Below, in pieces: positions 21,462 through 29,219 of a DNA stretch of 41,518 nucleotides (its first letter is position 1; every line of letters starts with the position of its first letter). The DNA comes from a virus. The notes beneath the pieces are model-generated. The model had not been told where the DNA came from, made no database searches, and saw only the letters and a program-made list of their open reading frames with translations. The DNA is taken from IMG/VR virus record IMGVR_UViG_3300043256_000305, positions 1 to 41,518 of that record; one strand, 5' to 3'. Position numbers and translations under genes: made by a program.

Positions 21462-22798
21462 CGAAGAAGCGGAGGAGGAAGACGACGTCGCCGCCGGCGG
21501 AGCGGCGTCGCAAGGCCGCGGCCGCGAACGTAGCTCACATCAGCAAGGACCTGCGCTTGCTCGCTCGCCAGATGTCGCGGCTCCGGCCGGACCCGGACAA
21601 CGTGCGGCTCCACGACGAACGGAACATCGAGACGATTCGGGCGAGCCTCGCCGAGCATGGTCAACAGAAGCCGATCGTACTACAACCGGACGGCAAGACA
21701 GTGGCGGCCGGATCCGGCACGCTGCTCGCCGCCCGACTCCTTGGCTGGAAGTGGATCGCGGCCATCAGGTACGATCGGGATCCGGGCGCCGTGGCGGCCT
21801 ACGCCGTCACCGACAACCGCTCGGCCGAGCTCGCGACCTGGGACGCCGCCGCGTTGCTGCGCCTCTTCAAGCACTACGACGACATGGAGAACGGCCGCGA
21901 CCTCGTGCCCGGGTGGACCGAGGCGGAGATCCAGCTATTACTGCCGGGAATGAAGGAAACCACAGAGGACGAGGCCCCTGGCCCACCGGCGGCCCCTGTT
22001 AGCGTGTCCGGCGAGATCTACGAGCTGGGCCCCCACCGCCTACTGTGCGGCGATTCAATGGCACCGGAGGCCGTGTCGGCCCTTTGCTTGGCAAGCTCGG
22101 CCCCCGACCCCGAGGTGTTTTGGACTGATCCACCGTATGGGGTAGCCTATACGGGTAGAACCCAAAAGGCGCTGACGATGGACAACGACGCTGGGAAAGG
22201 ATTGCGGGAATTTCTCTCGTCAGCCTTTCGAGCGGCAGACGCCATCCTTGCGCCAGGCGCTCGGTTCTATGTTGCGGCCCCGCCGGGGCCGCACAATCTG
22301 ATCTTCCGGCTTGCCCTGCAGGACGTTGGCTGGCGATTCCACCAGGGTCTCGTGTGGGTGAAGCACTTGATGGTCCTTGGTCACTCGGATTATCACATGA
22401 GGCACGAGGATCTTTTGTACGGGTGGAAGCCCGGCAGCGGCCGGCTGGGTCGTGGACGGCATAAGGGCAGCCGTTGGTACGGCGGACACGACAAGAATAC
22501 CGTTTTTGAGATTGATCGGCCCTCCCGCAGCGAAGAGCATCCTACTATGAAGCCGGTCGAGCTTGTGGTGCGTTGCCTTCGAAACAGCAGCAAGAGGGGC
22601 GACGTCGTCTACGACCCGTTCGTCGGATCCGGCACGACGATCATCGCTGCCGAGCAGACGGAACGCATCTGTTATGCCGTCGAGATCGACCCCGGCTACT
22701 GCGACGTGACGCGCCAGCGGTACGCGAACTTCGTCGGGGATCCGGCGTACAGCCCGACCGGAAAGCTTGACAAACCGTCGGCCGATGGCGCCGGATAG
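21455..22798 (+). CDS. ParB-like domain fused to adenine-type DNA methyltransferase
   Basis: 447 residues; ATG overlaps the HNH stop by 7 bp. Residues about 38-165 are a ParB/sulfiredoxin-like domain (LRPDPDNVRLHD, later VAAGSGTLLAARLLGW in place of the GERR box, then AVTDNRSAE). The methyltransferase follows: motif IV DPPY at 225-228, then HPTMKPVEL (362-370) and the SAM-binding DPFVGSGTT (387-395). Motif IV precedes motif I, as in beta-class amino-methyltransferases. This fusion is common in phages and prophages. It probably methylates adenine (N6); target unknown. Confidence 0.85.
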   Translation: MVAKKRRRKTTSPPAERRRKAAAANVAHISKDLRLLARQMSRLRPDPDNVRLHDERNIETIRASLAEHGQQKPIVLQPDGKTVAAGSGTLLAARLLGWKWIAAIRYDRDPGAVAAYAVTDNRSAELATWDAAALLRLFKHYDDMENGRDLVPGWTEAEIQLLLPGMKETTEDEAPGPPAAPVSVSGEIYELGPHRLLCGDSMAPEAVSALCLASSAPDPEVFWTDPPYGVAYTGRTQKALTMDNDAGKGLREFLSSAFRAADAILAPGARFYVAAPPGPHNLIFRLALQDVGWRFHQGLVWVKHLMVLGHSDYHMRHEDLLYGWKPGSGRLGRGRHKGSRWYGGHDKNTVFEIDRPSRSEEHPTMKPVELVVRCLRNSSKRGDVVYDPFVGSGTTIIAAEQTERICYAVEIDPGYCDVTRQRYANFVGDPAYSPTGKLDKPSADGAG

Positions 22799-22819
22799 TG
22801 GCCGCCGGTCCGCGATCCT

Positions 22820-23659
22820 ATGGATGATACGCGATCCCGTGGACGAAAGAAACGAGCGAAGCCGACGCCCGCCCAGCGCGCCGCCTGGAAGGCCGAGAAG
22901 CAGGCCCGGGGTTCGGGTAAGCCGATCGAGGGGCGCTGCGGCCGGAAACTCGGCGGCACCGACCCGCCGCGGTACTGCAAGAAATACCCGGCGAAAGGCC
23001 GGCTCCGGTGCAAGACGAAGGGCCACGGTGGCGACGCGAAGCGCGGGGCCGAGTCGCCGAGCTTCGTCCACGGCCAGCGATCGAGCCTCTACGCCGACGT
23101 GCTCGGCGGCGCCCTGCGGCGCGGCTACGAGGCGATCCAGACGGACGAGGAGCTGCTGTCGTGCCAGGAGCAGATCAAGCTCTGGACCGGCCGCGAGCGG
23201 CAACTCGTCGAACAGCTCTCGGGCCCCGGCGTGATCGACGGGCAGGCGGTGCGGGCCACGATGGCGAAGGTCGACGCCGTCTCAGCGATGCCCTCGGAGA
23301 CCGAGGAGGAGCAGCAGAAGCGCGGCGCCGCACTGATCAAGGCGTGGGACGAGCACCGGCAGGCCGTCAAGCGGCTCGCCGCCGACGAGGCGGCCTGGCG
23401 CCAGGTCGAGGTCGCCGGCCGGATGCTCGTCCGGTTCCGGCGCGAGGAGCGCCGGCTCATGGAGGCGCGGCATCTAGTCATGACGGTCGACAAGGTCCTC
23501 TACCTGGCCGCCCTACTCACGGCGCTGGCGATGAAGCATATCGTCGATCCGGCTGCGCGGGCGCGGTTCTGCGAGGACGCGAAGCTGCTCGAGGCCGGCC
23601 ACGCCGTCGAGATCGACGCCGAGCTGATCGAGGGCGTGTGGGTCGGGAGGAGGCGGTGA
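22820..23659 (+). CDS. zinc-motif packaging-associated protein, small-terminase candidate
   Basis: 279 residues from ATG 22820. The N-terminal third has basic Lys/Arg residues, then CGRKLGGTDPPRYCKKYP and RCKTKGHGGDAKRGAESP with SFVHGQRSSLY. This Cys/His pattern ending in HGG and HGxxS is frequent in phage proteins encoded just upstream of large terminase. The remainder is long helices, including a coiled coil (about 100-230). Position (a methyltransferase away from terL) and architecture fit a small terminase or other DNA-recognition packaging factor; this is an inference. Confidence 0.6.
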   Translation: MDDTRSRGRKKRAKPTPAQRAAWKAEKQARGSGKPIEGRCGRKLGGTDPPRYCKKYPAKGRLRCKTKGHGGDAKRGAESPSFVHGQRSSLYADVLGGALRRGYEAIQTDEELLSCQEQIKLWTGRERQLVEQLSGPGVIDGQAVRATMAKVDAVSAMPSETEEEQQKRGAALIKAWDEHRQAVKRLAADEAAWRQVEVAGRMLVRFRREERRLMEARHLVMTVDKVLYLAALLTALAMKHIVDPAARARFCEDAKLLEAGHAVEIDAELIEGVWVGRRR

Positions 23660-24631
23660 ATGTGGATTCTTCCCCGCTCGCCGTCCTTTCCCTCTGCTCC
23701 GGCGGAGGAGGGCTCGACCTCGGCCTCGAGTTGGCGGTCGGATCTGCTCGCGTCGTCTGCTTCGTTGAATGGGACGCATTCGCCGTCAGCCAGTTGGTCA
23801 CGCAGATGGAAGCGGGCACCGTGGCTCCGGCTCCTTTATGGACGGATCTCCGAACCTTCGACGGCCGAGCGTGGCGTGGCCGAGTGGATTGCGTCACTGC
23901 CGGATACCCATGCCAGCCATTCAGCCAGGCCGGTAAACGAGCTGGCGAGGACGATGCGCGTCACCTGTGGCCCGAAGTTTATCGAGTGGTGCGGGAGGTA
24001 CGTCCCCGACTCGTCTTTCTGGAAAATGTCGCAGGGCACGTTGGACTTGGGCTTGGAGGAGTCCTCCGAGATCTCGACCGAGCAGGTTACCGAGTTACGG
24101 CGACTCTCGTCAGGGCTTCGGATGTGGGCGCACCGCACCAACGGGAACGCGTCTTCATCCTCGGAATCATGGGCGACACCGGAAGCGATGGTGAGGGACA
24201 ACACAACGCGTCGAACCCCGGCGCCAGGGAGAGCGGAAGGAACGCGACACGGGGAGAGCCCGACGGGAATGATGCCGGACGGGACGAAGCGGCAAGTCGA
24301 TCTCCAACACCAAGTGCGACTGTGGCAAACACCGAACGTAATGGACAGCAGCAATCGCATGATTCAGAACCAGAGGGGCGATCCGACAAAGCCAGTGCCG
24401 ACACTTGCTGGTCAGTGCCGCTCTTTCCCCCAGGCCCCAGCGACCTCGACGCCTGGAGACGAATCCTCGAATACGACCCCAGCCTCTCGCCGGCGCTTGA
24501 ACCCCCGTTTCGTTTGCTGGCTGATGGGGTGGCCGCTGATCGGCGGCAATGGCTCCGACTCCTTGGGAACGGAGTCGTGCCGCTTCAAGCGGCGTATGCG
24601 TTCACGGCTCTCGCGATTGGTCTCGGACTGA
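23660..24631 (+). CDS. gene-like frame nested in the cytosine methyltransferase gene
   Basis: 323 residues, +1 frame relative to the methyltransferase and almost entirely inside it. Its ATG at 23660 lies 6 nt after AGGAGG, ideal spacing, and overlaps the methyltransferase GTG as ATGTG. The translation carries motifs I know from phage protein families: SLPDTHASHS (79-88), FWKMSQGTL (120-128), ELRRLSSGLRMWAHRT (145-160), SWATPEAMVRD (170-180), LWQTPNVMD (221-229) and LNPRFVCWLMGWP (280-292). The last is also found in frame at the ends of some phage cytosine methyltransferases. Several codons of the host gene here are AT-ending, unlike the genome. It may be a real overprinted gene or a fossil of a frame change. 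Confidence 0.5.
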   Translation: MWILPRSPSFPSAPAEEGSTSASSWRSDLLASSASLNGTHSPSASWSRRWKRAPWLRLLYGRISEPSTAERGVAEWIASLPDTHASHSARPVNELARTMRVTCGPKFIEWCGRYVPDSSFWKMSQGTLDLGLEESSEISTEQVTELRRLSSGLRMWAHRTNGNASSSSESWATPEAMVRDNTTRRTPAPGRAEGTRHGESPTGMMPDGTKRQVDLQHQVRLWQTPNVMDSSNRMIQNQRGDPTKPVPTLAGQCRSFPQAPATSTPGDESSNTTPASRRRLNPRFVCWLMGWPLIGGNGSDSLGTESCRFKRRMRSRLSRLVSD

Positions 24632-24645
24632 TGGAGGTTGAGTGA
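23662..24645 (+). CDS. dcm: DNA (cytosine-5) methyltransferase
   Basis: 327 residues from GTG 23662 (8 nt after AGGAGG); GTG 23656 is in frame but too close to the SD. Motif I LSLCSGGGGLDLGLE (9-23), motif IV with catalytic Cys in GYPCQPFSQAG (C84), motif VI ENV (121-123), motif VIII QRERVF (160-165), and motif X-like GNGVVPLQAAYAF near the end. Methylates cytosine at C5 using SAM, probably protecting phage DNA from restriction. The middle (about 170-265) is a hydrophilic low-complexity region that overlaps the second reading frame. Composition is lower in GC than flanking genes. The stop overlaps the terminase start. Confidence 0.9.
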   Translation: MDSSPLAVLSLCSGGGGLDLGLELAVGSARVVCFVEWDAFAVSQLVTQMEAGTVAPAPLWTDLRTFDGRAWRGRVDCVTAGYPCQPFSQAGKRAGEDDARHLWPEVYRVVREVRPRLVFLENVAGHVGLGLGGVLRDLDRAGYRVTATLVRASDVGAPHQRERVFILGIMGDTGSDGEGQHNASNPGARESGRNATRGEPDGNDAGRDEAASRSPTPSATVANTERNGQQQSHDSEPEGRSDKASADTCWSVPLFPPGPSDLDAWRRILEYDPSLSPALEPPFRLLADGVAADRRQWLRLLGNGVVPLQAAYAFTALAIGLGLMEVE

Positions 24646-26168
24646 CGCTTCTCCGCTCCCCGCTCCCGCCCGGCTCCGTCGTCAGCCGGCGGTACTTCTC
24701 GACGGTGATCGACGTCGGCGAGCGCGCCGGCACCGGGGCCGAGGCCGGCGAGGAAGGGGCCTACCGCGTCGAGATCAAGACGGTCGACGAGCTCCGGGCC
24801 TACGTCGGCGAGACGTGGGGCGTCTGGATCCCGAACGAGCGGTGCTGCGAGGACCACCAGACGCCGATGGAGGCGTTCGCCGCCTCGTACTTCGGCGAGG
24901 ACCCGGTCGTGATCTGGCACGCCTCGCGCGGCCTGGGCGGCAAGACGGTGCTGCTCGCCCTCCTGAGCCTCACCGAGGCCACGACGCTCGGCGCTGGCGT
25001 GACGCTCCTCGGCGGGTCCGGCGAGCAGTCGATCCGCGTACTCCAGTACATGCAGGGCGTCGACCCAAACCTGCGCGACGCCTTCTGGAACGCGCCCGGC
25101 GCGCCGCGCGAGCTGCTCAAGCGGGAGGTCGGCCGGCGCACGATGCTGCGGAACGGCGGCCAGGTGACGGCCCTCATGGCGTCGACGAGGTCCGTCCGCG
25201 GCCCGCACCCGCAGCGCGTACGGCTGGACGAGGCCGACGAGATGGACATGGCGATCTACACGGCCGCCACCGGGCAGGCGATGGGGCGCGTCGACGAGGT
25301 GACGGGGAAGCGGATCGCCGGCCAGATGACGATCAGCTCCACATGGCACGAGCCGGACGGCACGATGACGTTCCTGCTCAAGGAGGCCCGCAAGAAGCGG
25401 TGGCCGGTGTTCCAGTGGTGCTACAAGGAGAACCTGCGCGGCTGGCTCGACGAGGAGACGCTGGCCGAGAAGCGTGCGCAGGTCACCAAGGCCGTGTTCG
25501 GGGTCGAGTTCGACCTCCAGGAGCCGAGCCCGGAGCGGCGCGTCATGTTGCCCGAGACGATGGCGCTGACGTTCAAGCGCATCCTGGGCGAGATCGACGT
25601 CGCCGACGACTGGGTCGGCGAGCTCACGTTCGAGGAGCCGGCGCCGGAGGGCCTCTACGCCACCGGCACCGATTGGGCGAAGGATGTTGACTGGACGTGG
25701 ATCCTCACCTACCGCGTCGACCGGCATCCGATCGAGCTCGTCGCCATTCGGCGCTGCGGCCGGATGCCGTGGCCGATCATGGTCGAGTACCACTGCGAGC
25801 GCGTGAAGAAGTACGGCGGTCAGAGCAGCCACGACGCGACGGGCGTCGGGAAGGTCGTCGCCGACTACCTGACCGTCGACAGCGAGCCGTTCACGTTCGT
25901 CGGCAAGGAGCGGACGGACCTGCTCAGCGCCTACATTCAGGCGATGGAGCACGGGAAGATCGTCAACCCGATGCTCAACCTCATGGTGGCCGAGCACAAG
26001 TTCGCCGACAACGCGGCGCTGTTCAGCCAGGCGAAGCACCTGCCGGACACGATCGCCGCCGGCGCCCTCGCCTGGCGGGCGGCCGTCCGGGCCCGGGGCG
26101 CCGACATCGGCTCAGCGCGTAAGGCGCGGGCGCGGGCGCGGAAGAAGATGCGGGGGAGGATGGAGTGA
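24642..26168 (+). CDS. terL: terminase large subunit
   Basis: 508 residues from GTG 24642 (GTGA overlap). ATPase domain: Walker A-like SRGLGGKT (95-102), Walker B VRLDEAD (193-199), coupling motif ISSTWHE (231-237). Nuclease domain with acidic residues in GTDWAKDVD (D344), SHDATGVG (D398) and LPDTIAAGALAW (D469). It cuts concatemers and drives DNA into proheads through the portal. Length and layout are normal for a phage large terminase. The Walker A has the deviant form common in this group. Confidence 0.92.
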   Translation: MTLLRSPLPPGSVVSRRYFSTVIDVGERAGTGAEAGEEGAYRVEIKTVDELRAYVGETWGVWIPNERCCEDHQTPMEAFAASYFGEDPVVIWHASRGLGGKTVLLALLSLTEATTLGAGVTLLGGSGEQSIRVLQYMQGVDPNLRDAFWNAPGAPRELLKREVGRRTMLRNGGQVTALMASTRSVRGPHPQRVRLDEADEMDMAIYTAATGQAMGRVDEVTGKRIAGQMTISSTWHEPDGTMTFLLKEARKKRWPVFQWCYKENLRGWLDEETLAEKRAQVTKAVFGVEFDLQEPSPERRVMLPETMALTFKRILGEIDVADDWVGELTFEEPAPEGLYATGTDWAKDVDWTWILTYRVDRHPIELVAIRRCGRMPWPIMVEYHCERVKKYGGQSSHDATGVGKVVADYLTVDSEPFTFVGKERTDLLSAYIQAMEHGKIVNPMLNLMVAEHKFADNAALFSQAKHLPDTIAAGALAWRAAVRARGADIGSARKARARARKKMRGRME

Positions 26169-26169
26169 G

Positions 26170-26367
26170 ATGAAGGGCGACGAGCTCCATATTGCCGTTC
26201 AGGGCGGAGAGATACACCTCGACGTCGTGTCGATGTTGAAGGCGCTGGAGTGGGAGGACACGCCCGCGAATCGGAATACGCTGTGCCGGCACTTCGTCAC
26301 GGAGCTTCGCCGACGCTCGCCTACTATAAGGATCGTCGCCGTCCAGGGCGGCGGCCGCCAGAACTGA
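26170..26367 (+). CDS. small hypothetical protein
   Basis: 65 residues immediately after terL. It reads MKGDELHIAVQGGEIHLDVV then a helix LKALEWEDTPANRNTLCRHF. Shape suggests one small alpha/beta domain. Not recognised. Confidence 0.6.
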   Translation: MKGDELHIAVQGGEIHLDVVSMLKALEWEDTPANRNTLCRHFVTELRRRSPTIRIVAVQGGGRQN

Positions 26368-26378
26368 GGGAGGAAAAA

Positions 26379-26645
26379 ATGATGACCGACATCGAGTACA
26401 GGGGACACCTTCAGCGACTCGCGCTGATCTCGACGCTCGTCGCCGACGTCCCGATCGCCGAGCTCCACAACCACGTGACCCACGCCGAGACGCTCGGGCC
26501 GATCCTCGAGCCGACGGCGTGGATCCGTGGCGGGGCCGACAACCTGACGGACGCGCGCGACCTCATTGATGCCGCTGCTCCGCTGGTTTCATTCGGTGAG
26601 CGGTTGCAGCGCAAGCTCGACGAGGCGGCAGCGGAGGCCGGCTAA
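26379..26645 (+). CDS. small helical protein
   Basis: 88 residues; SD GGGAGG before ATGATG. Helical throughout (LQRLALISTLVADVPIAELH; DARDLIDAAAPLVSFGERL). The stop overlaps the following start (TAATG). Unknown function. Confidence 0.6.
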   Translation: MMTDIEYRGHLQRLALISTLVADVPIAELHNHVTHAETLGPILEPTAWIRGGADNLTDARDLIDAAAPLVSFGERLQRKLDEAAAEAG

Positions 26646-27211
26646 TGCCACCGTACAAGACGCCGGAGTGGGTCGCGCGCGCCCGCCGCAACTGGTTGAA
26701 GGGGCAGGCCTGCAGCCAGTGCGGCCACCGCGGAAAGGGCCTGATCATCGTCAAGGTCAAGGACGCGCCGCCGCTCAAGTGGGGTCTCAAGGGCCCGAGC
26801 CACTACCAGCTCAACGTCGTGTGCAGGGACGCCGGCGAGTGCCTGATCCGGCGCGCGCAACTCGGCGCCGCGCAGCCGGCCGCGGTCATCGCCCACGTTT
26901 GCCGGCGCGGGATCTGCCGGCCGCCGAGGGAGAAGAAGCCGCCGCGGGCCCGGGCGGTCGCGAAGAATCCACCGCCGGCGCCGAAGGAGCGCCGCGAGCT
27001 ACCGATCGAGGTCGAGCGCCACGCCGCGGCGCTGGCGCGCCTCGAGGCGGGACTCGCCAAGCCAGACAGGCGGCCGGTGTGCCCGGACCACGGCGAGCGA
27101 AAGGGCGGCGGATCGAACACGATGCTCTACGGCGGCGTCGTGCGCTTCACGTGCTGCGGGCGCGTCGTGCCCAAGGCGGAGCCCAAGGTGAAGGCGAGGA
27201 GGGTCGTATGA
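26645..27211 (+). CDS. zinc-finger-like hypothetical protein
   Basis: 188 residues. N-terminal QACSQCGHRGKG, then CRDAGECLI and VCRRGICRPPRE, give up to six cysteines. A Pro/Lys/Arg-rich linker with a helix (HAAALARLEAGLA) leads to a C-terminal part with CPDHGERKGGG and FTCCGRVV. Probably two zinc modules, possibly nucleic-acid binding. Family not recognised. Confidence 0.6.
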   Translation: MPPYKTPEWVARARRNWLKGQACSQCGHRGKGLIIVKVKDAPPLKWGLKGPSHYQLNVVCRDAGECLIRRAQLGAAQPAAVIAHVCRRGICRPPREKKPPRARAVAKNPPPAPKERRELPIEVERHAAALARLEAGLAKPDRRPVCPDHGERKGGGSNTMLYGGVVRFTCCGRVVPKAEPKVKARRVV

Positions 27212-27648
27212 GCCGTTCCTTGGCCCTGCCCTGGTGGCTCGCCTTCTGGCGTCGGCTGTGCGGTTTGTTCCGCCAGCGGGCGCCGGCCAAGGAATCAGCC
27301 GCCCTGCCACCGCGGCGGATCGATCCGCGGCCGATACCGCCGCCGGCCCGCGGCCTGCGCCCGCTGCGTCAGGTGCCGGCCAGCAAGGAGGACATCAAGC
27401 GGTTGGGCAAGCAGGCCGCCGTGTCGATCGCGCTGGGGGATAACGCCAAGCGGGTAGAGCGGGCCACCATACGCGCCAGGGACGGTGAGCTGTACGTGGT
27501 GTGGCACGGCGGGACGATGGTCAAGACGAACGGGCAGGCGGCCGCGCGGCCGGATGGCACGTTGCTGCCGCTGCCGCCGGACCCGCGCCCGACGAAGCGG
27601 GAGCGGGCGAAAACGAAAAGGGCTCTCAAGAGGAGGAAGGAACAATGA
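27208..27648 (+). CDS. hypothetical protein with N-terminal hydrophobic patch
   Basis: 146 residues, ATG overlapping the previous stop. N-terminal LALPWWLAFWRRLCGLFR may be an amphipathic membrane-contact helix. Then comes a Pro-rich linker, a small central domain with SIALGDNAKRVERATIRARD and LYVVWHGG, and a Lys/Arg-rich tail. Unknown function. Confidence 0.6.
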   Translation: MSRSLALPWWLAFWRRLCGLFRQRAPAKESAALPPRRIDPRPIPPPARGLRPLRQVPASKEDIKRLGKQAAVSIALGDNAKRVERATIRARDGELYVVWHGGTMVKTNGQAAARPDGTLLPLPPDPRPTKRERAKTKRALKRRKEQ

Positions 27649-27938
27649 CACTGGAAATGGGCGACACCGCCAAGGACGCGATCACCGGGTTCGCCGGCGT
27701 GGTTACCGGCCGATCAGAGTACATCAACGGCTGCGTTCACCTCATGATCGAGGCGCCGGCCAAGCCGGGCATGAAGCCGGTTTGCGGGTGGTTCGACGAG
27801 CAGCGATGTATGCGGACGAAAAAGGGCACGGCCCTCCGGCGCGCGTTGTTGAGTTACAGGGCGCCCCCAAAGAAGGCGGCACCACACCGGCGCGCGGAGT
27901 CCGGCGGCCCGGCGATCCACGCGCCGCCAAGCCGATGA
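27645..27938 (+). CDS. conserved 'VTGFxGVVTGRSEY' phage protein
   Basis: 97 residues; SD AGGAGGAA. MGDTAKDAITGFAGVVTGRS followed by EYINGCVHLMIEAP and GWFDEQRC matches a widely distributed small phage protein in which a membrane-independent beta barrel-like fold ends in WFDE. The biochemical role is unknown. The C-terminal 30 residues are a variable Pro/Arg tail. Confidence 0.75.
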   Translation: MTLEMGDTAKDAITGFAGVVTGRSEYINGCVHLMIEAPAKPGMKPVCGWFDEQRCMRTKKGTALRRALLSYRAPPKKAAPHRRAESGGPAIHAPPSR

Positions 27939-28144
27939 CGACCGATCGGGCGGTTGCTATCATCGAGAAGGCGCGCGAGATCCACGTCATGTGGATTGCG
28001 TGGCTGGAGGGGGATTCGGAGAAAGGGCAGCAGGAGGCGCCGGTCGTAGAGACCGCCGGCGACGCGGTCCACCATCAGCAATGGGTCGACAACTACGACG
28101 TCGTCCTCGCCGCCCTCCGATTGCCTGGAGCGGACGATGAATGA
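27935..28144 (+). CDS. small hypothetical protein
   Basis: 69 residues, ATGA overlap. Single helix-rich domain (RAVAIIEKAREIHVMWIAWLE; VDNYDVVLAALRLPG). Overlaps the next gene by 8 bp. Not recognised. Confidence 0.6.
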   Translation: MTTDRAVAIIEKAREIHVMWIAWLEGDSEKGQQEAPVVETAGDAVHHQQWVDNYDVVLAALRLPGADDE

Positions 28145-28418
28145 AGATCTGATCGAGGTTCTAATCGGCCCGCATTATGGCGTGGGGGTGCCTGGGCGAA
28201 AGGGCCTCTATCGGCTGATATGGTGGGGGAAGCGGCCCCGCGAGATCGGTTACGTGGAGCTCGGCCTCATGCTGCTTCGCGAGCCGGCGCCGGACCCGCG
28301 AGGAGCGGCTGCGGCGATCGCTCAGTTAAAACTACATGACAGCGCATCATGCGAGAGGTGCCGATCGTTCGGGTACGACAAAAAGATCCCCGCTGCGATT
28401 GCCCGGAGCGGGCGATGA
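28137..28418 (+). CDS. small hypothetical protein
   Basis: 93 residues. Beta-rich start (IEVLIGPHYGVGV) and LYRLIWWGKRPREIGYVELG, with a C-terminal CERCRSFGYD motif. Part of the overlapping string of small genes between terminase and portal. Unknown. Confidence 0.6.
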   Translation: MNEDLIEVLIGPHYGVGVPGRKGLYRLIWWGKRPREIGYVELGLMLLREPAPDPRGAAAAIAQLKLHDSASCERCRSFGYDKKIPAAIARSGR

Positions 28419-28771
28419 ATCGTAGATTGCGTGCGATAGCCGACGCGTCGCTGATCGCGATAGAGGCGCTCCGGCAGGCCCGGCGCCGCTGGCGGGACGT
28501 CCGGAAGCGGCTCGGCAAGAAGGCAACGCGATGGCGCGTCGAGGCGGAGAACTGGGAGCGGCGGCTCGCGCCCCCGCTCCTCCTCCTCGCCGGCTGGGCG
28601 GCCGTGACCGCCGGCGTGGCCGAGCTGTTCGGCGCCGGCCGCGTCGTGTGGCCGATCGGCGCCGGGCTGCTGGCCTGGGGCCTCTACGGGTTCCGGACGC
28701 TCTGGATCACGGTATGGTTAGGACTCGCTGCGCTGCGGAAGCGGCCGCGCGAACACCCGGAGGACCGATGA
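28415..28771 (+). CDS. two-span membrane protein
   Basis: 118 residues, ATGA overlap. A basic helical N-terminus (about 1-50) is followed by two hydrophobic segments, PPLLLLAGWAAVTAGVAELFG and VVWPIGAGLLAWGLYGF, the second extending into LWITVWLGLAAL. It could be a second holin-type or membrane-modifying protein, but it lies far from the lysis cassette. Confidence 0.6.
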   Translation: MNRRLRAIADASLIAIEALRQARRRWRDVRKRLGKKATRWRVEAENWERRLAPPLLLLAGWAAVTAGVAELFGAGRVVWPIGAGLLAWGLYGFRTLWITVWLGLAALRKRPREHPEDR

Positions 28772-28995
28772 AACAACGATCGTTGTTCGGCCTGCCGATC
28801 GTCGAGGTCGACGACATGCCCGAGGGCGAGCTCCGGCTCGTCCCGCCGGTCGAGATCCTACCGCTCCGCGTGCGGGCCGCCGTCGCGGCGTCGCCGACGG
28901 ATCCGGTGCGATTCGTCATGGAGGTCAAGGTCCGTCCGGGCCTATACATGATGGAGGAGATGCGAGAATGGACAGACGACGATTCGCGAAGTTGA
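28768..28995 (+). CDS. small hypothetical protein
   Basis: 75 residues; SD GGAGG. Contains LFGLPIVEVDDMPEGELRLV, typical of short phage proteins near structural genes, and VRFVMEVKVRPGLYM. Overlaps the next gene by 28 bp. Unknown. Confidence 0.6.
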   Translation: MKQRSLFGLPIVEVDDMPEGELRLVPPVEILPLRVRAAVAASPTDPVRFVMEVKVRPGLYMMEEMREWTDDDSRS

Positions 28996-29219
28996 TCGCG
29001 GCCGCGGTGATCGGCGTACGCGTGGCCGACGAGGTGCTGCCGGCCGGGCCAACGCTATTTGGCCAGCCGGTTACGACGGCGGCCCATCCGACGGCAAACG
29101 ACTTCGACGCCGCGACGTGGATTCCAGTCACGAACGAACAACTCGCTGATGCCAACATGGCTACCGTTGACCAGCTGGTAGAACGTTGGCGTCGTTTATT
29201 GGAGGCGCGTCATGCGTAG
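28968..29219 (+). CDS. small protein with twin-arginine-like N-terminus
   Basis: 83 residues. The N-terminus MDRRRFAKLIAAAVIGV resembles a Tat signal (R-R-x-F-x-K followed by a hydrophobic core). The mature part contains LFGQPVTTAAHPT and a helix ADANMATVDQLVERWRRLLEA. Similar RRxF-start small proteins occur next to portal or capsid genes of other environmental phages. Export is not demonstrated; the stretch could also be a membrane anchor. Confidence 0.6.
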   Translation: MDRRRFAKLIAAAVIGVRVADEVLPAGPTLFGQPVTTAAHPTANDFDAATWIPVTNEQLADANMATVDQLVERWRRLLEARHA

